Shown piece by piece: positions 31,141 through 38,876 of a stretch of DNA of 64,000 bases. Position 1 is the first letter of the stretch; every line of letters begins with the position of its first letter. The translations under genes were made by a program, and so were the position numbers. The notes under the pieces were generated by a model, which ran no database searches, was not told the origin of the DNA, and saw nothing but the letters and a program-made list of their open reading frames with translations. Location of the stretch: positions 1-64,000 of the forward strand of contig NZ_FMJL01000003.1 of NCBI RefSeq assembly GCF_900095445.1. The letters run 5' to 3'. The stretch is from Clostridium sp. N3C (GTDB lineage: Bacteria; Bacillota; Clostridia; Clostridiales; Clostridiaceae).

Positions 31141-31418
31141 ACAGTTTATCCTGATGTGTACGAATCGCTTATAGCATTCAACCGACATAATTAAAATGGG
31201 ACCACCAAAACTCTTAATAATGTTAGGCTTCAACATCGAATTGATGTATTGAGCTAATAGCTTGAGGCTCTTAGCATTCAATCGGAAGACAACAGCGTTA
31301 AGATGAGGAGGACCCACCTGCGAGTTGGCGGGTATGAATGAATAAGCATATCGGCATATTGGGAGAAGATATGGACAAATTACAGTACTTCGCCTTTCAA
31401 AGGTGAAGTACTTTTTAT
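31141..31418 (+). ncRNA. Structured non-coding RNA, possibly raiA-type
   Basis: This 278-nt stretch has no plausible reading frame but folds well. A closing helix pairs 31149-31162 with 31352-31364 (13 pairs, several wobble, one bulge). After a 4x4 internal loop, a second helix pairs 31167-31172 with 31342-31347 and continues as 31176-31180 with 31335-31339. Inside are a hairpin at 31248-31282 (ATTGA-GCTAA-T-AGC arms), one at about 31233-31246, and one around ACCTGC-GAGTTG-GCGGGT (31316-31333). The GC content is higher than in the flanks. It has a promoter upstream and an intrinsic terminator downstream. The multibranched fold argues against 6S RNA. Size, phylum and complexity suggest raiA RNA, but I cannot confirm this. 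Confidence 0.7.
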
Positions 31419-31424
31419 TTTTTC
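31384..31424 (+). terminator. Terminator of the ncRNA
   Basis: Twelve-bp stem AGTACTTCGCCT / AGGTGAAGTACT (one G-T pair) followed by TTTTATTTTTT. Confidence 0.92.
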
Positions 31425-31574
31425 TCTAGTTTTAAAATAAGAGTTTATAAAAATTTGTACAAGCTTTTATAAACACTTTCTTAAAACAAGGCTGTATCCA
31501 TAAGAGTGCTACTTTTTTCGCTTTACTCCTTATGATATAATATAAACATTGAATGTTCGAAGGAGGAAGGTAGC

Positions 31575-31754
31575 ATGGAGCAGAGTTTTAATGATATGGT
31601 AAACAGAATAAATTTTTTATATAAAAAAAGCAAGGAAGTAGGACTGACAAGTGAGGAATTGGAAGAACAACAAAGGCTTAGAAGAAAATATATAGATGCT
31701 TTTAAAAATAATTTAAGGGCTCAGCTAGAAACTATAGAAAGAAAAACTAAGTAG
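31575..31754 (+). CDS. DUF896 (YnzC/UPF0291) protein, 59 aa
   Basis: Very short but convincing gene. The product MEQSFNDMVNRINFLYKKSK followed by EVGLTSEELEEQQRLRRKYIDAF and FKNNLRAQLETIE shows the signature of the DUF896 family: a two-helix cytosolic protein whose Bacillus relative YnzC lies in an SOS operon. A strong AGGAGGAAGG site precedes the ATG. It lies 43 bp upstream of hprK, so both are probably co-transcribed from a promoter with TATAAT near 31537. Confidence 0.88.
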   Translation: MEQSFNDMVNRINFLYKKSKEVGLTSEELEEQQRLRRKYIDAFKNNLRAQLETIERKTK

Positions 31755-31797
31755 GTAACTTTTTGACTAGTGAAAATGAAAGGGATGAGAATGACTT

Positions 31798-32715
31798 ATG
31801 CCTGTAAATGTAGGTACATTAATTAAGGATTTAAATTTAGAAGTATTAGTTCAAGGTAAAGAAGATAACGAAATTACTGTTAGTGACTTTAATAGACCTG
31901 GTTTGCAATTTTCAGGCTTTTATAATTACTTTGCAAAGGAAAGAATACAAATTATAGGTATGGCAGAATGGAGTTTTTTAGATGCTATGCAGCCTGAAAT
32001 AAGAAAAAAAAGGCTGAAAAAATTCTTTAGTTTTGATACTCCTTGCATTATAATTACTAGAAACTTGGAACCTCAACCAGAGATCCTAGAGTATGCTAGT
32101 AAAAATGGTAGGTGGCTTTTAAGAACTCCTAAGAGTTCTACAAAGTTTATTGGGGTCCTAACTAATTATCTTACTGATAAATTAGCACCAGAAACAAGAA
32201 TGCATGGGGTTCTAGTAGATGTTTACGGTATAGGAATATTAATTACTGGAGAAAGTGGTATTGGAAAGAGTGAAAGTGCTCTAGAACTGATAAAAAGAGG
32301 TCATAGATTGGTGGCAGACGATGCCGTTGATATAAAAGAAGTAGATGGTGTTTTAATGGGAACTTCCCCCTATATTACCTTTGGGATGCTGGAAGTAAGA
32401 GGTATGGGCATAATTGATGTACCTGCACTGTATGGTCTCAGTTCTATACAGGACACTAAGGCAATAGACATTGTAATTTGTCTTGAACAATGGAAGTCTG
32501 ATGGCAATTATGATCGTCTAGGTGTAGATAATGACTACATTGAAATCTTAAATGTACCTACAAGAAAAATTGTAGTACCAATAAGACCGGGCCGAAATGT
32601 TGCGGTAATTATAGAGGCTGCTGCTGTAAATTACAGATATAGTTTGATGTCTAAGGAATCCCCTATAGATACTATTAGTAGGAGAACGGCTATAGTTAAT
32701 AAGAAAAATGAATAA
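31798..32715 (+). CDS. hprK: HPr kinase/phosphorylase
   Basis: Phosphorylates HPr on Ser46 in response to glycolytic state and reverses the reaction, so controlling carbon catabolite repression in Firmicutes. The 305-aa protein has the N-terminal regulatory domain, the catalytic HGVLVDVYGIGILITGESGIGKSE with Walker A at residues 151-158, and the family signature EVRGMGIIDV. It overlaps the next gene by 8 bp. Confidence 0.96.
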   Translation: MPVNVGTLIKDLNLEVLVQGKEDNEITVSDFNRPGLQFSGFYNYFAKERIQIIGMAEWSFLDAMQPEIRKKRLKKFFSFDTPCIIITRNLEPQPEILEYASKNGRWLLRTPKSSTKFIGVLTNYLTDKLAPETRMHGVLVDVYGIGILITGESGIGKSESALELIKRGHRLVADDAVDIKEVDGVLMGTSPYITFGMLEVRGMGIIDVPALYGLSSIQDTKAIDIVICLEQWKSDGNYDRLGVDNDYIEILNVPTRKIVVPIRPGRNVAVIIEAAAVNYRYSLMSKESPIDTISRRTAIVNKKNE

Positions 32716-33256
32716 GAAAGATATTAGAAAAAAAATATTGAAAAAAATAAATGATTTATCTAAGGAAGATAAAGTAGCTAGGGACGAGATAATTTTTTCA
32801 AAAGTAATTGAAAGCAGCCAGTATAAAAAGTGTAAAAATCTATTTGTATTTGTCAGTTATAATAATGAAGTTGATACTCATAAGATCATTAAACATGCAC
32901 TTCAGCATGGGAAAAAGGTATCCGTTCCCGTTATTCTATCAATGCAAGAAGGTATGGTGGCAGTTTTAATTGATAATTTTGGACAGTTAGAGAAAAATAA
33001 ATATGGTATACTAGAGCCACCTTTGATAGAAACTAATATTGTAGCACCACAGGAAATAGACTTAGTGCTAGTACCTGGTGTAGCCTTTGATGAAAAGGGT
33101 GGAAGAATAGGATATGGTGCTGGAATGTACGATAGGTACTTAGTGCATTTAAGGAACAATACACCAAAAATTGCTTTAGCCTATAAATTTCAGTTATTAT
33201 CAGAGGTACCTATGGAACCTTTTGATGTGAGACTTGATGGAATAATAACGGATTGA
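32708..33256 (+). CDS. 5-formyltetrahydrofolate cyclo-ligase
   Basis: Converts 5-formyl-THF to 5,10-methenyl-THF using ATP. The 182-aa protein shows the N-terminal basic helix KKDIRKKILKKIND, FVFVSYNNEVDTHKII and the signature PGVAFDEKGGRIGYGAGMYDRYL. The start lies within the hprK 3' end, so translation is coupled. The association with hprK is not the usual ssrS-linked arrangement of this family in proteobacteria. Confidence 0.93.
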   Translation: MNKKDIRKKILKKINDLSKEDKVARDEIIFSKVIESSQYKKCKNLFVFVSYNNEVDTHKIIKHALQHGKKVSVPVILSMQEGMVAVLIDNFGQLEKNKYGILEPPLIETNIVAPQEIDLVLVPGVAFDEKGGRIGYGAGMYDRYLVHLRNNTPKIALAYKFQLLSEVPMEPFDVRLDGIITD

Positions 33257-33273
33257 CTCTAAAGGATGATCTT

Positions 33274-34209
33274 ATGAAAGTATATGATATTTTAAACAAA
33301 TTTGCAGATGTATCCTCAAATTGGAGTCTAGGACGGAGTTTTTATTGGATAATATGCGACGCTAAAGAAATCGATACATTGGCTAAAAAAATATCATTGG
33401 CACCAGAGACTCTAGAGGAATGTAAATGTATTAGTCATTCTTCAAAAATAGATATTTATGATAGTTACTTATTTATAATTTTTAATGTTCTAGATTTTGA
33501 AGAAGATGAAATCATATCAAAAGAGCTAAATATCTATCTTGGAAAGGATTATATTATAACTATATCTAAGGGTCATTCAGACATAATTTCTGGTCTGTTA
33601 GAAGATGTCTACCAATGTAAAAATTGTATTATTTTAAAGGAAAATTGTAGACCAAGTATTTTGTTATATTATATTCTTGACAGAATTATTAGTAAAAATC
33701 ATAAAGTTATTTCTAGTTTGGAAGCTAAATCAGACAAAATAGAAATTGATATATTAAAAAATCCAACAGAAGAGCATGGAAGAGATTTAATTACTTTGAG
33801 AAGACAGGTATATAAGATAAGAAAATACTTAAGTCCCTTAAGATATATTGGGGATAGTCTTTTATTAAGTGATAAAATTATTGAAAATGATAATATAAAG
33901 TATTTTGAAAATATAAATAACAAGGTAGAAAAGCTAATTCAGGCTCAAGAAGTTCTAGTACAAGGATTAGCCTTGGTTAGAGAGGCTTATGAGTCAGAGA
34001 TAGCAAATAGAACCAATGGATTAATGAAAGTTTTTACTATCGTTGCAACGGTTTTATTACCTTTTGAAATTCTCAGTGGAATTTTTGGAATGAGTTTTAA
34101 TTACATTCCGCTAAAAAATAAAAATTATGGTTTCTATATAGCTATCGGTATTATGTTACTAGTTGAGGTGCTCCTAATTAAAATTTTTAAAAGAAACAAG
34201 TGGATATGA
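33274..34209 (+). CDS. CorA-like divalent cation transporter with altered GMN motif
   Basis: The 311-aa protein has a soluble N-terminal domain, a long helical stalk (about residues 170-240) and two C-terminal membrane segments, the CorA/ZntB architecture. The pore signature normally GMN reads GMS here (FGMSFNYIPL, codon AGT at about 34093). The first membrane segment TIVATVLLPFEILSGIFGMSF and the second GFYIAIGIMLLVEVLLI are otherwise typical. I chose ATG 33274 behind AAAGGATG; a TTG at 33253 overlapping the previous stop is the alternative. Ion specificity is uncertain. Confidence 0.8.
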   Translation: MKVYDILNKFADVSSNWSLGRSFYWIICDAKEIDTLAKKISLAPETLEECKCISHSSKIDIYDSYLFIIFNVLDFEEDEIISKELNIYLGKDYIITISKGHSDIISGLLEDVYQCKNCIILKENCRPSILLYYILDRIISKNHKVISSLEAKSDKIEIDILKNPTEEHGRDLITLRRQVYKIRKYLSPLRYIGDSLLLSDKIIENDNIKYFENINNKVEKLIQAQEVLVQGLALVREAYESEIANRTNGLMKVFTIVATVLLPFEILSGIFGMSFNYIPLKNKNYGFYIAIGIMLLVEVLLIKIFKRNKWI

Positions 34210-34212
34210 GTT

Positions 34213-34241
34213 AAGGAAGTAGCAGATGCTACTTCCTTGTT
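34213..34241. terminator. Terminator between convergent genes
   Basis: Ten-bp stem AAGGAAGTAG / CTACTTCCTT with T-rich sequence on the plus strand. It ends the CorA-like gene and sits at the end of the PHP gene. Confidence 0.7.
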
Positions 34242-35071
34242 TACTTTAAAAATTTTAAAAATTCTTGTAAATGAGCTTCATTATAATTTATCTTACCAAT
34301 ATAGCCATGTTTTACATCTCCAGCATCGCCCCCGTGATAATCTGAACCAGCAGTGACTAATTTTTTATTATTAAGGGCTAAATTAATATAACGGTTTGTA
34401 TCATATTCAGAGTTTAATGGATAAATGGCTTCAATTCCATGAAAGTCCAGTTTTATTAGCTCTTCACAAGGAGTTTTCTTTACTAGTACAGGATGAGCTA
34501 AAACTACTATAGCATTAACACTTTTTAGTAGTTTAATACCATCCTCTGTAGATAGTTTTTTATTAGGTACATAGGCTGGACTGTTGCTGCTTAATATTTT
34601 GTCAAAGATATATTCCCAAGAGTAATTGTAGCCAGCTTCTATTATTGCCCGGGCAATATGTGGTCTTGCTATAACTCCCTTTGCTTCTTTAAGAAGACTT
34701 CCGTAATCTAAGCTAATATCAAAATATTCCTTTAATCTTCTTATAATTTCTTTGCCACGATATATGCGGTGGGCTTTCATATCCTGTAGGTATTTTTGAA
34801 ATCCTTCTTTCTTGTAATTATTATCTCTAAAGTAACCAAGTATATGAACTGTTTCACCATTATGTTGAGTGGATAGTTCTATACCGGGGATAACCTTAAT
34901 AGATAAAGTTTCTGCCGCTAGCAAAGCATCATCTATACCTTCAGTGGTATCATGATCAGTAATAGCAATTATATTTAATCCTTCTTTATAAGCAAGATTA
35001 ACCAATTCTGAAGGTGATAATTTCCCATCAGAAGCGGTAGTATGTAGATGTAAATCAGCTTTTATATTCAT
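34241..35071 (-). CDS. PHP domain phosphoesterase (RNase AM/NBPase type)
   Basis: Metal-dependent phosphoesterase, 276 aa, a complete stand-alone PHP domain. Motifs in order: ADLHLHTTASDGKLSP (motif 1), IAITDHDTTEGI (motif 2), PGIELSTQHNGETVHILGY, VLAHPVL (motif 3) and AGSDYHGGD (motif 4). Members of this branch hydrolyse 3',5'-nucleoside bisphosphates or trim RNA 5' ends. GGAGGAAA precedes the start on the minus strand. Confidence 0.88.
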   Translation of the reverse strand: MNIKADLHLHTTASDGKLSPSELVNLAYKEGLNIIAITDHDTTEGIDDALLAAETLSIKVIPGIELSTQHNGETVHILGYFRDNNYKKEGFQKYLQDMKAHRIYRGKEIIRRLKEYFDISLDYGSLLKEAKGVIARPHIARAIIEAGYNYSWEYIFDKILSSNSPAYVPNKKLSTEDGIKLLKSVNAIVVLAHPVLVKKTPCEELIKLDFHGIEAIYPLNSEYDTNRYINLALNNKKLVTAGSDYHGGDAGDVKHGYIGKINYNEAHLQEFLKFLK

Positions 35072-35166
35072 ATTATTTCCTCCTATGTCTTTTAGATTAC
35101 ATTCATCAATGGTAAGAGAAGATACTTACTTCTCCTAAATAAGGGCTGATGTTAAAGGTTAAGAGA

Positions 35167-35640
35167 TTATTCTTCGAATATATATTTACAAAAGTAGTAT
35201 AAATTATATAGTGGTTTCATATCTGTCATATCTATATAATCCATAGGGTAATTACCATCCCAAGGATGAACACTTATATATTTTTCATTATACACATTTA
35301 TTACATACTTTTCATTACCACTAGATATATAAAATTTAAATTCTGGTTTTTTTGGAAGTTTAGGAGAAGAAGCTAAGAAGTTTTTTGTTTTTATGAGATT
35401 GAAAAAATTAATCAAGGATTTTATATCCTCATCCTTTAGATTCCTTTCTTTATTAAGGTTTGTTTCAAGAGTTAATACATTAGAAATACCATTGATTTTA
35501 ATTTCTTTTACTAACATATCGGTGTAGTAATATGTATTAGGCTTTTGACGGTTTAAAGTATACTTTAGTCGATCCTTAGAACAGCCAATAGAAATTGCAA
35601 AGATGGAGATCAGTAGTAAAATAGTTGCAAGTTTTTTCAT
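35167..35640 (-). CDS. Predicted lipoprotein, 157 aa
   Basis: The N-terminal signal peptide MKKLATILLLISIFAISIGC ends in a lipobox with Cys20, so the mature protein is lipid-anchored on the outer face of the membrane. The rest is basic and beta-rich (KFYISSGNEKYVINVYNEKYISVHPWDG). I do not recognise a family with a known role. It is co-directional with the PHP gene upstream, with an 89-bp gap. Confidence 0.75.
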   Translation of the reverse strand: MKKLATILLLISIFAISIGCSKDRLKYTLNRQKPNTYYYTDMLVKEIKINGISNVLTLETNLNKERNLKDEDIKSLINFFNLIKTKNFLASSPKLPKKPEFKFYISSGNEKYVINVYNEKYISVHPWDGNYPMDYIDMTDMKPLYNLYYFCKYIFEE

Positions 35641-35796
35641 AATACCACCTTTTCATTATTTTTTACATTAACATATGTAATAGACATGAAAATTATTACA
35701 GCATATTTGCATAGGATAATTTAACCTTGTAAGCACTCTTTGAATAGTATGAAATATGTACAAAAGCATTTATAAAATGAAGAGGTGATTTTAATT

Positions 35797-36747
35797 ATGA
35801 AATTTGGAATAGATATTGGACACAATGTAAGCGGTGATACTGGAGCTTCTGGTATAAGGCGAGAAGATGAGCTTAATAAAGAAGTAGGTACTAGAGTAAT
35901 TGATAAACTAAGAATTTTAGGACATACAGTAATATTGTGTACACCTAGCTCTGCTACTAGTGTAGCTAATTCTTTGTATCAAAGAGTGAAAAAGGCCAAT
36001 GATAATAAGGTTGATGTCTTTGCGTCTATACATTTTAATGCTGGTGGAGGTCGAGGAAGCGAGGTATTTGCTACATCTGAAGCAGGGAAAGCAATAGCTA
36101 AAAAGGTGTTAAATGAAATTGTAGCATTAGGCTTTGTTAATAGAGGAGTAAAAGAGGGGAACTGGCTTTATGTTATTAGAAATACTGTGGCTCCAGCTAT
36201 ACTCATAGAATGTGCCTTTGTAGACTCTAAGGAAGATATGAGTAGATATAATGCTGATGCTATGGCTAGTGCTATAGTTACAGGTTTAACCGGTCAAAAA
36301 ATTATTAATGATGGAGCAAAAAATAACAGTCAGGATAAAAGTGATAACCAGAAAAAAGGTTCCAGTGATATCTTAAAACTACAGCAAGTATTAAATAGAT
36401 TGAAGATAAGTGATCATGAAGGAAAAGTTCTTCAAGAGGATGGTATATATGGAATAAGGACTACTGAAGCGGTAAAAAGATTTCAGCGAATTATGGCTAT
36501 AACTGTAGACGGAATTGCTGGAACTCAGACTTGGAATAGATTAAATACAATTCTTGGTAAGCCATTACTCAAGCAAGGTAATGCTAATGCTGTTGCTACC
36601 AGATATGTACAATGGAGACTGTCTGTAGGAGTTGATGGAATATTTGGGCCAATAACTAAAAATGTTGTGATGAACTTTCAAAAAAATAGGGGTATTCTAG
36701 TAGATGGTATAGTAGGTCCTAATACTTGGAAACAACTAATAGGTTAA
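35797..36747 (+). CDS. N-acetylmuramoyl-L-alanine amidase with two PG-binding domains
   Basis: Zinc amidase (Amidase_3) that cleaves the stem peptide from glycan. The catalytic domain occupies residues 1-175 with zinc ligands His9 (GIDIGHN), Glu24 and His79 (ASIHFNAGGG) and the catalytic Glu138 (ILIECAF). Two peptidoglycan-binding repeats follow (about 185-250 and 258-316; DGIYGIRTTEAVKRFQ and DGIFGPITKNVVMNFQ). There is no signal peptide, as in the mother-cell lytic enzyme CwlC and phage endolysins. ATG 35797 is chosen behind AGAGGTG. No phage genes are nearby, so a role in mother cell lysis is plausible. Confidence 0.88.
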   Translation: MKFGIDIGHNVSGDTGASGIRREDELNKEVGTRVIDKLRILGHTVILCTPSSATSVANSLYQRVKKANDNKVDVFASIHFNAGGGRGSEVFATSEAGKAIAKKVLNEIVALGFVNRGVKEGNWLYVIRNTVAPAILIECAFVDSKEDMSRYNADAMASAIVTGLTGQKIINDGAKNNSQDKSDNQKKGSSDILKLQQVLNRLKISDHEGKVLQEDGIYGIRTTEAVKRFQRIMAITVDGIAGTQTWNRLNTILGKPLLKQGNANAVATRYVQWRLSVGVDGIFGPITKNVVMNFQKNRGILVDGIVGPNTWKQLIG

Positions 36748-36775
36748 TTTTATTCTTGATAAATTAAGTAATTTC

Positions 36776-36822
36776 CAATGCTGTCAGTATTTTTATTTAA
36801 CTGGCGGCATTGTTTTGTTTTA
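36776..36822 (+). terminator. Terminator of the amidase gene
   Basis: Stem CAATGCTGTCAGT / ACTGGCGGCATTG with G-T pairs, followed by TTTTGTTTT. Confidence 0.8.
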
Positions 36823-36892
36823 TTATGAATAATTTTCATAAAAATTAGCAAGACTAAAAAAAGTATGATATTTATAGTCAGGAGGTTAACTT

Positions 36893-37843
36893 GTGGTTGT
36901 TGGAATACCTAAGGGATTACTTTATTGGAAATATGGTTTCGGTATAGAAGCTTTTCTAAAGGAATTAGGGATTGAATACATAATTTCTCCAGAGACAAAT
37001 CGGGAGATATTGGATAGAGGGGTTAATGCTTGTGTGGATGATGCATGTTTACCGGTGAAAATATTTCATGGTCATGTTCACTGGTTAAAGGATAAATGTG
37101 ATCTTATAATTACGCCAAGAATTATGAAGGTGGCCCCTAGGGAGTTTATTTGTCCTAAATTCTGTGGCTTGATAGAAATGCTAAAAAATAGCATAGAAGG
37201 TTTGCCTGCAATAACAGAAACTCCAGCTAATATGGAAAGTAGAGAAGAGATTCTTCGATGGTTAATGTCAGTGGGAAAGATGTTAAATTTCAGTAGAAGA
37301 GAAATAATAAATGCTTATAAAAAGTCATTATATTTTTTTGAAAATGAATGTATAGGCTTCAATGACTTAAACTATCCACTTAAGGTAGCATTGATAGGAC
37401 ATCCTTACAATATATACGATAATTATGTCAATATGAATTTAAAAAGCAAACTTAATAAATTGAATGTAGGAGTAATTACAGAAGAAAATTTGCAAAGAGA
37501 AGAAATAGAAGAAAAGATAAAAAGACTTTATAAAAAGCCTTTCTGGAATTTTGCAAAAAACTCTTATGGTGCTGCTATATCATTTTATGAAAAAGGGTCA
37601 GTGGATGGTATTATTTATATTTCATCCTTTGCTTGTGGAATAGATTCTATCGTAATAGAACTAATAAAAGGAGAAATAAAAGATTTTCCTTTTATGGTAC
37701 TTAAAATAGATGAGCATACAGGGGATGCAGGTATGGATACTAGGATAGAGGCTTTTTGTGATATGTTGGAAAGGAGGGTGTCTCTTGAAAGTAAGTGTTC
37801 CGAATTTGGGGAATACAGCCTTAGCTGCAAAGGCATTATTTAG
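36893..37843 (+). CDS. 2-hydroxyacyl-CoA dehydratase-like protein (COG3580/DUF2229)
   Basis: First of three overlapping genes. The 316-aa protein has the DUF2229-type start VVGIPKGLLYWKYGFGIEAFLKELG and cysteines in two clusters, ACVDDACLPVKIFHGH and FICPKFCG, which probably hold an iron-sulfur cluster. The C-terminal FACGIDSIV and DEHTGDAGMDTRIEAF blocks match dehydratase-related proteins that often sit with an HgdC-type activase. The start is GTG (36893) behind AGGAGG. Substrate unknown. Confidence 0.8.
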   Translation: MVVGIPKGLLYWKYGFGIEAFLKELGIEYIISPETNREILDRGVNACVDDACLPVKIFHGHVHWLKDKCDLIITPRIMKVAPREFICPKFCGLIEMLKNSIEGLPAITETPANMESREEILRWLMSVGKMLNFSRREIINAYKKSLYFFENECIGFNDLNYPLKVALIGHPYNIYDNYVNMNLKSKLNKLNVGVITEENLQREEIEEKIKRLYKKPFWNFAKNSYGAAISFYEKGSVDGIIYISSFACGIDSIVIELIKGEIKDFPFMVLKIDEHTGDAGMDTRIEAFCDMLERRVSLESKCSEFGEYSLSCKGII

Positions 37844-38876
37844 TGGTCTAAAAATTGATTATGTTTTTCCAGAGGAAACGAGTAAAAGAACTTTAGAAAT
37901 AGGGTGTAAGTACTCTCCTGAGGAAATATGTTTACCTTTTAAAATAATGATAGGAAACTATGTAGAAGCAATGGAAAAAGGAGCGGACACTTTCGTTATA
38001 ACAGGAAGCTGTGGACCATGTAGATATGGCGAGTACTGTGAACTTCAAATTAATATTTTGAAAAAGCTTAATCCAAAGGCAAATCTAATAGTTATTGATT
38101 CTCCAAGAGATATTGGAAAGGAAGAACTACTTAAGAGAATAAGGCTTATTTCAGATAACAGCCCCTTAAGCAAAAGTGAAAAAATTAAAGCTTTGTTTAA
38201 TGCGGTTAAGATAATAAATTCTATAGATGAACTGGAAAAAAGCTTAAGATTTAAGGCAGGATATGAGATAAATAGGGGAGAATGTAAAAAAACACTATAC
38301 AATTTAAAAAATAGCCTTAAAGAAGCTGAAAATACCAAAGAAATGCTATCTTTAATAAAATGCTATAAGAAAGTATCAAATGACATACTTATAGATAAGA
38401 GTAGGCAACCTATAAAGGTAGCTATAATAGGTGAGATTTATACTATAATAGAACCTTTTTCAAATTTATTTATAGAAGATAAACTGATGGATCTTGGGGT
38501 AAGCACCATTAGGACTTTGTATCCTAGTTGGTGGGTAAAAAATCTCTTAATGTCACCGATGAAACTTCAGTCTTTAGATATAAGGAGAGCCTCTAGAGAA
38601 TATTTACCTCATTATATTGGAGGTCATGGCAGGGAATGTATAGGTGAAGCAGTATTATCCCAAAGGCATGGCTGTGATGGAGCTATTCAAATATTCCCTT
38701 TTGGATGTATGCCAGAAATTGTATCTAAATCTATATTGCCTAGCATATCTAAAGATAAGAATTTTCCTATAATGACTCTTGTGGTAGATGAACTTACTGG
38801 AGAAGCAGGCTACATAACACGTATAGAAGCTTTTATTGATTTGTTAGAGAGGAGAAATAGAAGATGTATTATTTAG
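37785..38876 (+). CDS. 2-hydroxyacyl-CoA dehydratase-like protein (COG3581)
   Basis: Second subunit of the unit, 363 aa from the TTG at 37785, which follows GGAGGG. Key blocks are SPEEICLPFKIMIGNY, the cysteine cluster GSCGPCRYGEYCELQ, and the C-terminal FGCMPEIVSKSILP and DELTGEAGYITRIEAF, which resembles the end of the preceding protein. This suggests that the two derive from one ancestral dehydratase-like fold. It overlaps its neighbours by 59 bp upstream and 13 bp downstream. In many bacteria these modules are fused to the activase; here they are separate. Confidence 0.8.
   Translation: MKVSVPNLGNTALAAKALFSGLKIDYVFPEETSKRTLEIGCKYSPEEICLPFKIMIGNYVEAMEKGADTFVITGSCGPCRYGEYCELQINILKKLNPKANLIVIDSPRDIGKEELLKRIRLISDNSPLSKSEKIKALFNAVKIINSIDELEKSLRFKAGYEINRGECKKTLYNLKNSLKEAENTKEMLSLIKCYKKVSNDILIDKSRQPIKVAIIGEIYTIIEPFSNLFIEDKLMDLGVSTIRTLYPSWWVKNLLMSPMKLQSLDIRRASREYLPHYIGGHGRECIGEAVLSQRHGCDGAIQIFPFGCMPEIVSKSILPSISKDKNFPIMTLVVDELTGEAGYITRIEAFIDLLERRNRRCII

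Noticed and set aside
31096-31317. Minus-strand 73-codon open frame across the ncRNA
   Set aside because: It lies entirely within the structured RNA, has no ribosome binding site and no recognisable product.
31141-31418. 6S RNA as identity of the structured RNA
   Set aside because: The fold has several inner hairpins in a multibranched arrangement rather than one long rod with a central bubble.
31548-31563. Possible LexA box before the DUF896 gene, because Bacillus ynzC is SOS-regulated
   Set aside because: Only one half site (GTTCG) matches; the spacing to the other half does not fit the CGAAC-N4-GTTC pattern.
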